Assembly: GCA_003611875.1 (NCBI GenBank)
Contig: RAYY01000021.1
Location: 27,738-91,737, forward strand
From: a bacterium D16-56
Lineage (GTDB): Bacteria; Bacillota; Clostridia; Lachnospirales; Lachnospiraceae
Direction of reading: 5' to 3'
DNA length: 64,000 bases
Under the pieces are notes generated by a model that saw only the letters and a list, made by a program, of their open reading frames with translations, did no database searches and was not told the DNA's origin. Shown in pieces: positions 35,757-46,847 of the stretch (positions are counted from its first letter, which is position 1; every line of letters begins with the position of its first letter). The position numbers were made by a program, and so were the translations under genes.

Positions 35757-37748
35757 TTGAATACGAAGCTGGAACAAAACAGGGGACAACAATACATCGA
35801 AGAATGTCAATGCAATACCTTGATTATCGGCAGCGGGGCAGCAGCCTTTAATGCGGCAGACAGCCTCTATGATCTGGGGGTAAAGGACATTCTTCTGGTG
35901 ACAGAAGGCATTTATATGGGAACCTCCCGGAATACCGGTTCTGACAAGCAGACCTACTACAAGCTTTCTCTGGCTTCCGGGGAACCGGATTCTGTGTATG
36001 ACATGGCTCGTTCTCTTTATGACGGACAATCGGTCAATGGAGATACGGCTCTGGTGGAGGCAGCCCTGTCGGCAAGATGCTTTTTTAAATTAGTGAATCT
36101 GGGTGTGCCTTTTCCCTGTGATAAATATGGTCAGTATGCAGGCTATAAGACGGATCATGACCCTAAAATGCGGGGAACCTCCTGCGGGCCCCTGACATCA
36201 AAATACATGACACAGCAGCTGGAGCAGTCTGTCAAGAAGAAAAATATTCCGATTCTGGATCATGTGCGGATCATCAGGCTCCTGACCTGTGAGGAACAGG
36301 GGGAAATGCGGGTCTATGGGGCTATTGGCTTAAAGAACACGGGAAAATCCTGGAATTATGTAAGATTTCGCTGCAGTAATATTATTTATGCTACGGGAGG
36401 TCCGGGAGGGATTTACCATAACAGCGTGTATCCTGTAAGTCAGACCTGCGCCCATGGTGCAGCGATTCTGTGCGGAGCAGACTGTGCCAATGTGACAGAA
36501 TGGCAGTATGGAATTGCCTCGGTAAAATTTCGATGGAATCTTTCCGGCAGCTATCAGCAGGTTATTCCCCGCTATGTGTCTGTAAATGAACAGGGGGAAG
36601 ACGAGCGGGAGTTTTTGGAGGATTATTTTGCAGCGCCGTCTGAGCTTTTGACTGCCATATTTTTAAAAGGCTATCAATGGCCGTTTGATCCCAGAAAGCT
36701 GGAAAGGGGCGGTTCCTCTATCATTGATTTTGCGGTTTATCAGGAGACAGTCGTAAGGGGGAGACGGGTTTTTCTGGATTATACACGCAACCCTAAGGCA
36801 GCGGAAAAGGAAGGCACCTTTGATTTTACCCTGCTGTCTGAGGAAGCCAGAGCCTATCTGGAAAATTCCCAGGTTATGTTTGGAACTCCCGTCCAACGTC
36901 TGATGAAGATGAATCGTCCGGCTTATGAGCTTTATAAAGCAAGAAGGATCGATCTGGAAAAGGAGTGGCTGCAGGTCTCTGTCTGCGCTCAGCACAATAA
37001 CGGCGGATTGTATGCCGACCGGTGGTGGCAGTCGAATATCCGGCGTCTGTTTCCGGTGGGAGAGGTGTGCGGTAATTTCGGGGTATACCGTCCGGGTGGA
37101 AGCGCTTTAAATGCAACACAGGTAGGATCCTTGAGGGCAGCTCAGTATATCAGCAGGAACGGCCAGGAGCCGCAAATGGATTGGGAAAGATTTCTACAGC
37201 TTTCTCAAAGCCATATGGATGAGGTCATTTTTGCCGGATTGCGGCTGCTGGAAAAAGGACAGGGAAAGAAAAAGCCTTTGGAATTGAGAAAAAGGTATCA
37301 GAGGGAGATGGATGAAGCAGCTGCTTTTATTCGGGAAGAAAAGGGTATCTGCAGGCAGATCCAGCGATGCAGAGCTTATATTGCTGATTTCTATCAGGAA
37401 ACTCTGGCGGAAACGCCAAGGGAACTGACAGATGCCTGGATCAACTATGATATTTTACATACACAGCTGGTTTATCTCACAGGAATGCTGGTCTACATCC
37501 AGGAAAAGGGAAAAAGCAGAGGCTCTTATATGATTGCCGGAGAAGATTTTCGGTTCAATGAGGTAAAAGAGACAGGAATCCGGACACAGCTTGATCAGGG
37601 AGAAAGAGCAGAGCTGATTCAGATCTGCTCTCTTCGGCAAGGCCAGGTGGTTGTAGAGAACCGGCAGCGGAAGCCATTGCCGGATGGAAAGGTATGGTTT
37701 GAGACCGTGTACAATGACTGCCTGCAGGATGCCGTGATCGGACAATAA
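35757..37748 (+). CDS. FrdA/L-aspartate-oxidase-like FAD flavoprotein
   Basis: 663 residues with the TTG start at 35757 behind AGAGGAGGGG. The FAD Rossmann motif GSGAAAFNAADSLYDLG is near residue 27, ATGGPGGIYHNSVYPVS near residue 212, QHNNGGLYAD (in place of HYTxGG) near residue 417, and RPGGSALNATQVGS near 447. A helical C-terminal domain as in succinate dehydrogenase flavoproteins follows. No Tat or Sec signal, FMN domain or cytochrome motif is seen, so it is a cytosolic soluble oxidoreductase. In this TRAP locus it may reduce or oxidise the alpha-beta bond of the imported acid; that is inference. Confidence 0.82.
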   Translation: MNTKLEQNRGQQYIEECQCNTLIIGSGAAAFNAADSLYDLGVKDILLVTEGIYMGTSRNTGSDKQTYYKLSLASGEPDSVYDMARSLYDGQSVNGDTALVEAALSARCFFKLVNLGVPFPCDKYGQYAGYKTDHDPKMRGTSCGPLTSKYMTQQLEQSVKKKNIPILDHVRIIRLLTCEEQGEMRVYGAIGLKNTGKSWNYVRFRCSNIIYATGGPGGIYHNSVYPVSQTCAHGAAILCGADCANVTEWQYGIASVKFRWNLSGSYQQVIPRYVSVNEQGEDEREFLEDYFAAPSELLTAIFLKGYQWPFDPRKLERGGSSIIDFAVYQETVVRGRRVFLDYTRNPKAAEKEGTFDFTLLSEEARAYLENSQVMFGTPVQRLMKMNRPAYELYKARRIDLEKEWLQVSVCAQHNNGGLYADRWWQSNIRRLFPVGEVCGNFGVYRPGGSALNATQVGSLRAAQYISRNGQEPQMDWERFLQLSQSHMDEVIFAGLRLLEKGQGKKKPLELRKRYQREMDEAAAFIREEKGICRQIQRCRAYIADFYQETLAETPRELTDAWINYDILHTQLVYLTGMLVYIQEKGKSRGSYMIAGEDFRFNEVKETGIRTQLDQGERAELIQICSLRQGQVVVENRQRKPLPDGKVWFETVYNDCLQDAVIGQ

Positions 37749-37796
37749 CCCTCCTGTGCTCTCTGCGTATGGCAAAATCATGGAAAGGAAAAATAG

Positions 37797-39534
<1,738 letters not shown>

Positions 39535-39558
39535 TATAATATTGTGGGTATATCTGAG

Positions 39559-39590
39559 AAAAGGCAGAAAGGAAAATTCTGCCTTTTTCT
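39559..39590 (+). terminator. Rho-independent terminator of the GH1 remnant
   Basis: AAGGCAGAA (39561-39569) pairs with TTCTGCCTT (39578-39586), followed by TTT; an A run precedes the stem. Confidence 0.8.
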
Positions 39591-39627
39591 TGTATTCTTA
39601 CTATTCTCATATTGGAAGATATATGGT

Positions 39628-39777
39628 ATGCTAAAATTAGCAAAAAGGGATGAGGATATCTATGATAAAATAGAAAGGCTCAGAGCGATCAATCAAATGG
39701 AACCAAGGAATCCAGGGGATTTTGCCGCTTTTCTGCGGCTGTCTGGAGAGATGTCCTCTGCCCTTTGTCAGTTATGA
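39628..39777 (+). CDS. Possible 49-residue small protein
   Basis: ATG 39628 opens a frame whose product begins MLKLAKRDEDIYDKIERLRAIN and is charged at first, then hydrophobic (FAAFLRLSGEM). A GGAAG stretch 8-12 bases upstream could be a weak RBS. It sits between the GH1 terminator and the amidase gene. No family is recognised; it may be a fragment or a leader. Confidence 0.3.
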   Translation: MLKLAKRDEDIYDKIERLRAINQMEPRNPGDFAAFLRLSGEMSSALCQL

Positions 39778-39817
39778 TATTTTTACAGCACATATTACAC
39801 ACGAAAAAGGCCAGGAT

Positions 39818-40786
39818 ATGAATCAGAAGAATTATAGCTATGCACATTTAGAATACAAAGAAATCGATATTCCGGAATTTATGCTCAGGAGGGTATCTCG
39901 TAATACATATTCCGCGGAAGGAGGTTTGTCTGCCTCCGCCCGGCAGCAGAGAATCCGGCAGCGGGCAAAGCAGTCTGCTGGGAGGGCGGCTTCTCTGCGC
40001 GGTCAGAATGTTCTCAGGCTTTGGCAGGAATCTGCATCACAGACCAGACAGAGAAACCGGAGGCCAAATCATAAGAATTACCGAAACCAAAGGATTCGGG
40101 GGAGAAGCCGCCGAACCTCCTGGTGGGAAATGGCCCTTGTCGTGTGTATAGGCATGCTGTTTATAGTCTGCCTGATCAATATTTGTATCTTTCTGTTTTC
40201 GTCAGTTACCGACACGTCAAGCCAGGGCGATGAAAGCACTTCTGATGACAGACCTGTGCTGCTGCGGAATAAAAACAGAACGATCGTTCTCCCGGAGTGG
40301 GTGGTATCGGATATTTTGCCATTAAATGAATACTCCAGACCAGGAACAAAGCTGGATGGGGTAAGAGGAGTTGTGGTGCATTACACAGGCAATCCGGGAA
40401 CCACGGCTGAGCAGAACAGAAGCTATTACGGTTATCTGGCAGATACTCATGAAAGAAAGGTCAGCAGCCACTTTGTTATCGGCATGGACGGGAAGGTGAT
40501 TCAGTGTGTACCTCTGGATGAGGTGGCATATTGCTCCAATAACAGAAACCATGATACCATCTCCATCGAGTGCTGCCATCCAGACAAAGAGGGGGAATTT
40601 TCCAAGGCAACCATGGACAGCCTGATCCGTCTGCTGGACTGGCTGGCAGAGACCTATGATCTGGAAAGAGAGCAGATTATCCGGCATTATGATGTCACCG
40701 GAAAGCTTTGCCCCCAATATTATGTAAAGCATGAGGATAAATGGGAGCACCTTTTAGACAGGATAACGTTTGCCCATCCGGAATGA
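39818..40786 (+). CDS. Membrane-anchored N-acetylmuramoyl-L-alanine amidase (Amidase_2 fold)
   Basis: 322 residues. A basic, Arg/Gln-rich cytoplasmic N-terminus of about 100 residues precedes one transmembrane helix (MALVVCIGMLFIVCLINICIF). The outside catalytic domain carries the zinc ligands in VVVHYTGNPGTT and IRHYDVTGKLCPQYY, with SSHFVIGMDGKVIQ between them. It cleaves the bond between muramic acid and L-Ala in peptidoglycan. The long basic tail is unusual and could bind membrane or DNA. ATG 39818 has only a weak GG-rich RBS. Confidence 0.88.
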   Translation: MNQKNYSYAHLEYKEIDIPEFMLRRVSRNTYSAEGGLSASARQQRIRQRAKQSAGRAASLRGQNVLRLWQESASQTRQRNRRPNHKNYRNQRIRGRSRRTSWWEMALVVCIGMLFIVCLINICIFLFSSVTDTSSQGDESTSDDRPVLLRNKNRTIVLPEWVVSDILPLNEYSRPGTKLDGVRGVVVHYTGNPGTTAEQNRSYYGYLADTHERKVSSHFVIGMDGKVIQCVPLDEVAYCSNNRNHDTISIECCHPDKEGEFSKATMDSLIRLLDWLAETYDLEREQIIRHYDVTGKLCPQYYVKHEDKWEHLLDRITFAHPE

Positions 40787-40807
40787 ATCAGAGGGGAGGA
40801 AGGAACC

Positions 40808-41163
40808 ATGGAAATCCGAGTACTCCGCTATTTTTTCACGGTTGTACGGGAGGGCGGCATCAACCGTGCCGCAGAGGCTTTACATATTACACAGCCCACA
40901 TTAAGCAGGCAGCTATCCCAGTTGGAGGAGGATGTAGGTGTCCGGCTGTTCCACAGAGGGTCACGAAAAATTATGTTAACGAATGAAGGAATATTGCTGC
41001 GAAGGCGGCGGAGGAAATCCTGTCTTTGGTTGATCGGACAGAGAAGGGGCTGGTTGATATCGGTGTGCTGCTGGAACCCGTCGATACCTCCAAATTTGAT
41101 TTTATCCGCATGACAGGGAGGAAACGCTGGGGTATCCTGATGCGTCCAGAGGATGCGTGTTGA
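40808..41163 (+). pseudogene. LysR-family regulator remnant with frameshift and internal deletion
   Basis: The winged-helix start MEIRVLRYFFTVVREGG to SRKIMLTNEG is intact. After LLRRR the correct frame (AEEILSLVDRTE) is one base off. It then jumps directly into the effector domain as KGLVDIGVLLEPVDTSKFD and stops at 41161. About 50-60 residues between the linker and the effector domain, and the rest of the C-terminus, are missing. It follows the amidase by 21 bases with the RBS AGGGGAGGAAGG. Confidence 0.82.
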
Positions 41164-41182
41164 GTGTTACTAGGAGGCATAT

Positions 41183-42085
41183 ATGACATTACAGCAGCTG
41201 AAATACATGATAATGATAGCGGAAAAAGGTTCAATCACAGAAGCGGCAAAGGAATTGTATATTTCTCAACCCAGCCTTTCTGGGGCGATTAAAGATGTCG
41301 AAAAGGAAGTGAAAATTACAATTTTTAACCGCTGTCGGGCAGGTGTAGCCCTGACAACAGAAGGCATGGAGTTTTTAGGCTATGCAAGGCAGGTGGTACA
41401 GCAAATGGAGCTGTTAGAATCAAAATACATCAATAATCTGCCGGAAAAGCAACGATTTTGTGTATCCTCGCAGCATTATACTTTTGGGGCAAATGCTTTT
41501 GTTGAACTGGTACAGCAGTTTGGCCAGGAGAGGTATGAATTTATTTTAAATGAAACACAGACACATCAGGTTATTAAAGATGTCCGAAACCGTTTTAGCG
41601 ATCTGGGGATTCTTTATCTTAGCAAAAATAATGAAAATGTACTGATGAAAGTTTTTGAAGAAAACAATTTAAAATTCTATGAAATATTTTCAGCAACACC
41701 CCATGTATTTTTAAGGAGAGAACATCCATTGGCTAAAAAGGAAACGATTAAGTTAGAAGATCTGAAGCCATATCCAAGGCTTAGTTTTGTACAGGGAACT
41801 TATGAATCCTCTAACTTTGCAGAAGAGCTGTTTAGCAATGAAACAGTAGAAAAGAGCATTAAGATTAGTGACCGGGCTGCAATTGTCAATTTCATGATAG
41901 GACTGGATGGATACACTATATCCAGCGGTATTTTTCCGAAATACCTGCATGGAGATTCTATCATTTCGATTCCACTTGCGGAAGATGAGATCATGCATAT
42001 TGGTTATATTTTAAATAAGGACAAAGAATTGTCAGAATTAGGGAAGATTTATATTGAGGCTCTTAAACAGTATCAGATTGAATGA
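41183..42085 (+). CDS. LysR-family transcriptional regulator
   Basis: 300 residues, complete. The winged HTH reads MTLQQLKYMIMIAEKGSITEAAKELYISQPSLSGAIKD. The effector domain follows, with RFCVSSQHYTFG and HVFLRREHPLAKKE. It precedes a LysE-type exporter by 94 bases in the same orientation, suggesting it controls amino acid export or sulfur amino acid genes. RBS GGAGG at 41172. Unlike the preceding LysR remnant it shows no damage. Confidence 0.92.
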   Translation: MTLQQLKYMIMIAEKGSITEAAKELYISQPSLSGAIKDVEKEVKITIFNRCRAGVALTTEGMEFLGYARQVVQQMELLESKYINNLPEKQRFCVSSQHYTFGANAFVELVQQFGQERYEFILNETQTHQVIKDVRNRFSDLGILYLSKNNENVLMKVFEENNLKFYEIFSATPHVFLRREHPLAKKETIKLEDLKPYPRLSFVQGTYESSNFAEELFSNETVEKSIKISDRAAIVNFMIGLDGYTISSGIFPKYLHGDSIISIPLAEDEIMHIGYILNKDKELSELGKIYIEALKQYQIE

Positions 42086-42179
42086 AATATAGGCTCATCC
42101 TATGTTTTGGCATAAGTATTCGATATTACCTATTTCATAACGTTCCATGGTATGATTATACATGGAAGGAGGCGTTATC

Positions 42180-42764
42180 ATGCCGGGTTATGTGATAGGT
42201 AATTTTTTTGCGTATTCAATTATTAATGCTTTTACTCCAGGACCAGGGAATATTCTGGCACTTAATACTGTGACAAATTATGGATGGAAAAAAGGAAAAC
42301 CACTATTTTTGGGAATATTTACCGGATATTATGTTGTCCAGATATTGTGTGCGGTCTTTGTATTCGGTGTCAGCACATTTCTGCCTGCGGTACTTGGTAT
42401 TATGAAATACATAGGGGCTGCCTATATTTTGTGGCTTGCGTTTCATATTGCAGTCAGTAGGCCGGAAGAAAATTGCATGGAAAAATCTGCTTCTTTTACA
42501 AAAGGATTTTTTTTGCAATTTGTAAACGTGAAGATATATTTGTTTGGCATTACGGCTCTGACCGGGTACATTACAGATTTTAGTACTTCATTTGGTGTAC
42601 TTTTTCTTTTTGAGCTTGTAATTGCAACGATAGGAACCATCGCTACAACAACATGGGTTGGGCTGGGTCTGTTGATCCAGAGGGCTTATCAAAAGTATTA
42701 CAGACCAATCAATATCATTCTGGCTTTCACTTTGCTGGAATGTGTATATGGTATGTTGAAATAA
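42180..42764 (+). CDS. LysE/RhtB-family amino acid exporter
   Basis: 194 residues with six predicted hydrophobic segments and the family start NAFTPGPGNILALNTVTNYGWKKG. It exports amino acids or derivatives by proton exchange. ATG 42180 follows GGAAGGAGG; ATG 42162 would place the RBS inside the coding region. It is located between a LysR regulator and a broken PLP trans-sulfuration gene, so the original unit may have dealt with methionine, cysteine or homoserine. Confidence 0.88.
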   Translation: MPGYVIGNFFAYSIINAFTPGPGNILALNTVTNYGWKKGKPLFLGIFTGYYVVQILCAVFVFGVSTFLPAVLGIMKYIGAAYILWLAFHIAVSRPEENCMEKSASFTKGFFLQFVNVKIYLFGITALTGYITDFSTSFGVLFLFELVIATIGTIATTTWVGLGLLIQRAYQKYYRPINIILAFTLLECVYGMLK

Positions 42765-42793
42765 AAAAAATATGAATTGCGGAGGTTATTGCC

Positions 42794-43727
42794 ATGAGAG
42801 ATGAAACAAAATGCCTGCACACAGGTTATACGCCTAAGAATACAGAGCCAAGGGTAATGCCGATTGTGCAGAGTACGACTTATGTTTATGATTCTATAGA
42901 AGATGTAGCAGCGGTTTTTGATGACCCGATGAAGTTGCTGATTTATTCCCGGTTCGGGTATTGCACACCACCATAAGGTTCCGCTGATTGTAGACAATAC
43001 GTTTGCTGCTCCGGTGCTGTGTAAGCCTTTTGAATATGGGGCGGACATTATTGTCCATTCCACATCAAAATATATGGACGGCCATGCAGTGCAGATTGGC
43101 GGGGTGATTGTGGACAGCGGAAAATTTGACTGGACGTGCGGAATTTTTTCGGGACTGACGGAGCCGGATGAATCTTATCATGGAATTTCTTATACGGACA
43201 CCTATGGGAAGAAGGCATATATCGTGAAAGCAAGGATGCAGCTTATGAGGGATTTTGGCGTTTATCCGACGGCACATTCCGCATTTCTTCTGAACCTTGG
43301 GTTGGAAACATTAGCAGTACGGATGAAGCAGTATTGTGAAAATGCGTTGGCTGTTGCCAGGTATCTTAAAAAGTCAAGATATGTGGAATACGTGAATTAT
43401 CCGGGACTGGAAAGCGATGAAAATTACAGTCTGGCAAAGAAGTATCTAAAAGGGTGCAGTGGTGTTATTTCCTTTGTGATTAAAGGAGGGAAAGAGAATG
43501 CCATGAGGTTTATGAATACCCTGCAGCTTGCGTCCAATGAGGTTCATGTTGCAGATATCCGTACTTGTGTTCTGCATCCGGCCAGTGAGACGCACCGACA
43601 GCTTACAGAGGAACAGTTGAAAGCGGCAGGAATTGACAGTGGCATGGTGAGACTTTCTGTTGGTCTGGAATATGTAGAGGATATTATTGAGGACTTGGAA
43701 AAGGCGTTTTCCGGGCTGAAAATATAA
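42794..43727 (+). pseudogene. Trans-sulfuration PLP enzyme (MetB/methionine gamma-lyase type) with internal deletion
   Basis: The N-terminus MRDETKCLHTGYTPKN to MKLLIYSRF is followed near 42955 by the distal part IAHHHKVPLIVDNTFAAPVL, one frame off. The PLP lysine is retained in STSKYMDGHAVQIGG, and the C-terminal domain runs to the normal end (GLEYVEDIIEDLEKAF). About 110 residues with the Tyr/Arg phosphate and substrate contacts are lost. A 237-residue downstream frame starting at 43014 remains open but cannot form the active site. Confidence 0.82.
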
Positions 43728-43744
43728 GGGAAGTGAATGGGACT

Positions 43745-44098
43745 ATGAAATATCAGATAGAAAAGGCGGTTGCAGACATTGGCGTAAAAGTGCTTTTTGG
43801 GTCTATTGAAGGTGTGGATAACACAGGGAGGAATATTTTGTATATCATCGAAGGTAATGAAGCGACAGAGGAAGAGTTTCTGTCAGAGGTTATGCGTGAG
43901 ATCATAGATACCACAGTAAAATATTGTGGAGGGAACGGGAAAATTTTTCGTTCAAAATTCCCCCGCATCTGTCAAACGCTGCGGAGCGTTCCGCTGAAAT
44001 CATTTTATGCCGGATTCCGCATAAAAGCAAGGGGATTTTGTCGAATTCCGTTTGTTGAATGTCGAATTGGGTGGGGTAAATGGGGTAAAGAGGGGTAA
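43745..44098 (+). CDS. Unknown protein, C-terminus probably replaced at an insertion boundary
   Basis: The first 60 residues (MKYQIEKAVADIGVKVLFG, YIIEGNEATEEEFLSEVM) look like a normal soluble alpha/beta protein. After about residue 64 (near 43940) the translation becomes basic, runs through a palindrome cluster and ends in WGKWGKEG, which is not protein-like. I do not recognise the family. The likely reading is a chromosomal gene truncated by the mobile region that starts here. Confidence 0.45.
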   Translation: MKYQIEKAVADIGVKVLFGSIEGVDNTGRNILYIIEGNEATEEEFLSEVMREIIDTTVKYCGGNGKIFRSKFPRICQTLRSVPLKSFYAGFRIKARGFCRIPFVECRIGWGKWGKEG

Positions 44099-44099
44099 A
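43958..44099. repeat. Palindrome cluster and iterons at the left boundary
   Basis: Nested inverted repeats AACGC/GCGTT and TTTATGC/GCATAAA lie within an outer AAATTCCCC/GGGGATTTT pair. Next come two GTCGAATT copies (44040, 44061; 21-base period) and three GGGGTAAA copies (44073, 44082, 44092). Such clusters occur at att, oriT or replication sites. Confidence 0.5.
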
Positions 44100-44218
44100 A
44101 GTCATCAGAATCTAACAGCGGCACAGGCGGCTATTTCCAGTTGATGCCATAGGAATTTGGGTACTCGCAGGCGAAAGTATTGAAGAATGGCGTAAAATCA
44201 AGGGTTTTAAGGCTTGGT

Positions 44219-44254
44219 GGGGTTCACTGGAATGGTTGGTGAACCCCTTTTTTT
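44219..44254 (+). terminator. Rho-independent terminator
   Basis: GGGGTTCAC (44219-44227) and GTGAACCCC (44239-44247) with an 11-base loop and T7. No intact plus-strand gene lies just before it. Confidence 0.75.
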
Positions 44255-44451
44255 CGTGTTTTTAGATGCCGCTGATAGGATGGCGATTGGGGAAAAAATC
44301 GTACTATCAGGCAAAAGTATACTTTCACGCAAAAGTCCGGGGTTTCCGTGATAGTATAAAGTGGAAAGGTAAAAAGGAGTAGGATATTGGCGGTTTTGGC
44401 TGAAAGGCGTATTAGTTTGACGGAAAATGCTGTTGAAAAACGGGGGATATG

Positions 44452-44491
44452 ATACAAACACGGAAACTGCCCGGAGTTTTCGTGTTTGTAT
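44452..44491. repeat. 17-bp inverted repeat with GTTTCCGTG family motif
   Basis: ATACAAACACGGAAACT and AGTTTTCGTGTTTGTAT flank a 6-base loop, 16 of 17 paired. The motif GTTTCCGTGATA also occurs directly at 44342-44353 and 44496-44507. The 44099-44561 stretch has no gene; it holds this repeat and the terminator at 44219. Confidence 0.6.
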
Positions 44492-44561
44492 ATGAGTTTC
44501 CGTGATAATGTACAGAAAAATGGCAAAAGCGATAGAAAGTAACTTTATCGTTCTTTCTTTT

Positions 44562-45176
44562 TTAACAAATGGGAGGGATATACCCCATTTGAATGGCTTT
44601 CGTTACAGCTTCAACAGATGAGGTAACATCAAGTTTTTCAAATATATGCTGCAAATGATTTGATAGGGTACGCTCGCTGATATAGAGTGTAGCTGCAATC
44701 TCTTTCCGCTTCATACCGGCAGCTATAAGCCGCAGGATTTGTTTTTCGCAATCAGTCAATTCCTCTAAAAACGGAATCTCCCTATTAAAAATAACTGCAC
44801 CCTGTGATATTTGGGAAAGGAAGGATACCAGTTTTTCAGGCTCTATGTTTTTGTTGATAAATCCCTTTGCCCCGATTTTTTCTGCTTCGTTGCGGTATAC
44901 TGGCAGGTCATATCCAGACAGGATCACTATCTTTTGCTTCGGATATCGGTATAGCAGTTGTTTTGCCAATTCCAAACCATCTTCGGATGCTATGTTTTTC
45001 AAATTTATATCCATAAGCAGGATATCCGGCCTGTTGGTATCAATGAAGTTGTCCAACCGGGAAATATCATTGATGCTTTCAAATGATGTGATCTCAGGAT
45101 AATCCGATAAGGCAATCTCCAGACTTTTTGAAAATAGGGTGTGGTCATCTACTAATAAAATATTGATAAGAAACAT
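44562..45176 (-). CDS. NarL/FixJ-family response regulator
   Basis: 204 residues. The receiver domain has the acidic pair VDDHTLF, the phospho-Asp in PDILLMDINL, and Lys in GAKGFINKN. The C-terminal LuxR-type HTH reads LTDCEKQILRLIAAGMKRKE and ERTLSNHLQHIFEKL. It is encoded immediately after, and overlapping by 32 bases, the sensor kinase gene. The likely target is the divergent promoter region at 49616-49772 with its perfect inverted repeat, which would control the ABC transporter genes. Confidence 0.93.
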   Translation of the reverse strand: MFLINILLVDDHTLFSKSLEIALSDYPEITSFESINDISRLDNFIDTNRPDILLMDINLKNIASEDGLELAKQLLYRYPKQKIVILSGYDLPVYRNEAEKIGAKGFINKNIEPEKLVSFLSQISQGAVIFNREIPFLEELTDCEKQILRLIAAGMKRKEIAATLYISERTLSNHLQHIFEKLDVTSSVEAVTKAIQMGYIPPIC

Positions 45177-46710
45177 CTCCTTTCATTGGCAGGGTAATCT
45201 GTATGCAGACCCCTTGCGGGAAGTTATTGGTTATCTTTACAGAACCCTCCATATTATTGACACGCTCAGTGACCAGTGCAAGCCCGCTGTGCTTTGATGG
45301 ATCGGCGGATGAGAGGGTGTCCGCATCAGCAGTCCCATTGTCCCTTATGCGCAGCGTTATGGTTCCGTTGTCCTGTGCAAGGGTTATCCATGCTTTTTCA
45401 CCCACTGAGTGCTTATAAACATTTGTGACAAGCTCTTTCAGGAGACGGTATACGAATATATCATAAGGGGCGGCTAAAAACAGGGAATCTGGGCATTCAA
45501 AAGTAACACGGATATTATGGTGCGGAAAGGACTGTGATATATATGCAAGCAGGTTTTGGTAATTCTCTTTCACAGTAAGTTTTAGGAGCATTGCAGGGCG
45601 GTAATCCTGCATCCGTTCACGGATATAAGTGTTCATGTTATCAAGGGTTTCCGTGATGATTTTCTGGATATCGGGGTGCCCTGCCTTTTTCATCATGTTC
45701 TTTATGGAAAGCAGATCCTGGAGAATGTCATCATGGAGGAAATTGGCAAATTCGAGGTTTAGCTGTTCTTCCTGCTGTAGCTGCTCTAATGCGGCGTAGT
45801 ATCTGCTTTCCCTGGCCATCGCACTTTTCCCGTGCCTTAAATTAAAATCTAATGCAATATTGCAGGCATATACAAAGACAAACATGGCATCCAGCATAAG
45901 GAAAAACAGTGGGAAGCCGATGCCTGAAGCCAGTGCGGACAGACCGCAGATAACTGCCCCGGCAAGCAGGATCAACGCTGACTGGCGACTGCTGAATATG
46001 GTTGACAGAGGGGCACTGCTATGTTCTTTTCGTATAATGCCGTGTATGCTCATAGAGAACAGCAGGACAGGAAGATATATCCCAAAATTAGAAAGATGCC
46101 CGCTGACTCCCATTGTAGAGAAGTAATAGGCAAGGAATAAAATGCTTATCGTCACAAGGGAGAAAAGGATATATTTCCACTCCGCCTTAAAAACAAAGGC
46201 AGTCCTTTTTCTGTGGAAGACAACAATGAAAATGAAACAAAGCCAGCCTGCCAGAAACTGTATGCCGTAAAACAGGAAAAATATTTCATTTGACGCCAGC
46301 AGGCCGATAAAGGAGCAGATGCAGGTTCCGGTCAGGCAGATGTTTACTGCTTTCTTGAATTTATATCCGCTTCCCTGAAACAGAAACATGAGTATGAAAT
46401 TTATGGAGACATACCAAATGACCGGGCTTAAGGCAGAGAAGACCATACCCGTCCGGGCCTCATCCTGCGCAGACAGGAGTATATACCAACTATGGAGTGC
46501 CAGCAGGCCGCAAAACAGGGAGATGACTTTGTTTCCCCTGACATTGCAGGAACTTATATAAGTAATGTTTATGAGCATCAAAGAGGACAGGAACAGGGAT
46601 ACGATCCCTGTGGCGTTAAATGCCATATTCCGGTTTATGGCCAGTGCCATATACATAATGAGCAAAATGGAATTTGCAAAAAGCAGAAGGTTTAATGTTA
46701 TACGCTTCAT
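45145..46710 (-). CDS. Multi-pass sensor histidine kinase (HisKA_3 type)
   Basis: 521 residues. Around ten hydrophobic segments in the first 300 residues form the membrane sensor. The dimerisation helix has the phospho-accepting His in EFANFLHDDILQDLLSIK, and the ATPase domain shows LLKELVTNVYKHS, RIRDNG and HSGLALVTERV. It is partner to the downstream NarL-type regulator. ATG 46710 (minus strand) has the RBS GGAGG; the 37-codon upstream extension has none. The signal sensed may relate to the neighbouring BceAB-like transporter. Confidence 0.92.
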   Translation of the reverse strand: MKRITLNLLLFANSILLIMYMALAINRNMAFNATGIVSLFLSSLMLINITYISSCNVRGNKVISLFCGLLALHSWYILLSAQDEARTGMVFSALSPVIWYVSINFILMFLFQGSGYKFKKAVNICLTGTCICSFIGLLASNEIFFLFYGIQFLAGWLCFIFIVVFHRKRTAFVFKAEWKYILFSLVTISILFLAYYFSTMGVSGHLSNFGIYLPVLLFSMSIHGIIRKEHSSAPLSTIFSSRQSALILLAGAVICGLSALASGIGFPLFFLMLDAMFVFVYACNIALDFNLRHGKSAMARESRYYAALEQLQQEEQLNLEFANFLHDDILQDLLSIKNMMKKAGHPDIQKIITETLDNMNTYIRERMQDYRPAMLLKLTVKENYQNLLAYISQSFPHHNIRVTFECPDSLFLAAPYDIFVYRLLKELVTNVYKHSVGEKAWITLAQDNGTITLRIRDNGTADADTLSSADPSKHSGLALVTERVNNMEGSVKITNNFPQGVCIQITLPMKGDVSYQYFISR

Positions 46711-46847
46711 ATCCGGCCTCCTTTTTTCACGCTTCATTATACCATTTATTTTCGGGTATACAAACAGGAATTTCTGCATGATTTCTGATTTGTCATAAAG
46801 GCGTGTGAAACCGCCGGGCATGAAAGCGCGGCGGTTTCATGCAGCCT

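Noticed and set aside
43014..43727. Complete short PLP enzyme
   Set aside because: It is only the distal part of a trans-sulfuration enzyme, and the missing part is identifiable just upstream.
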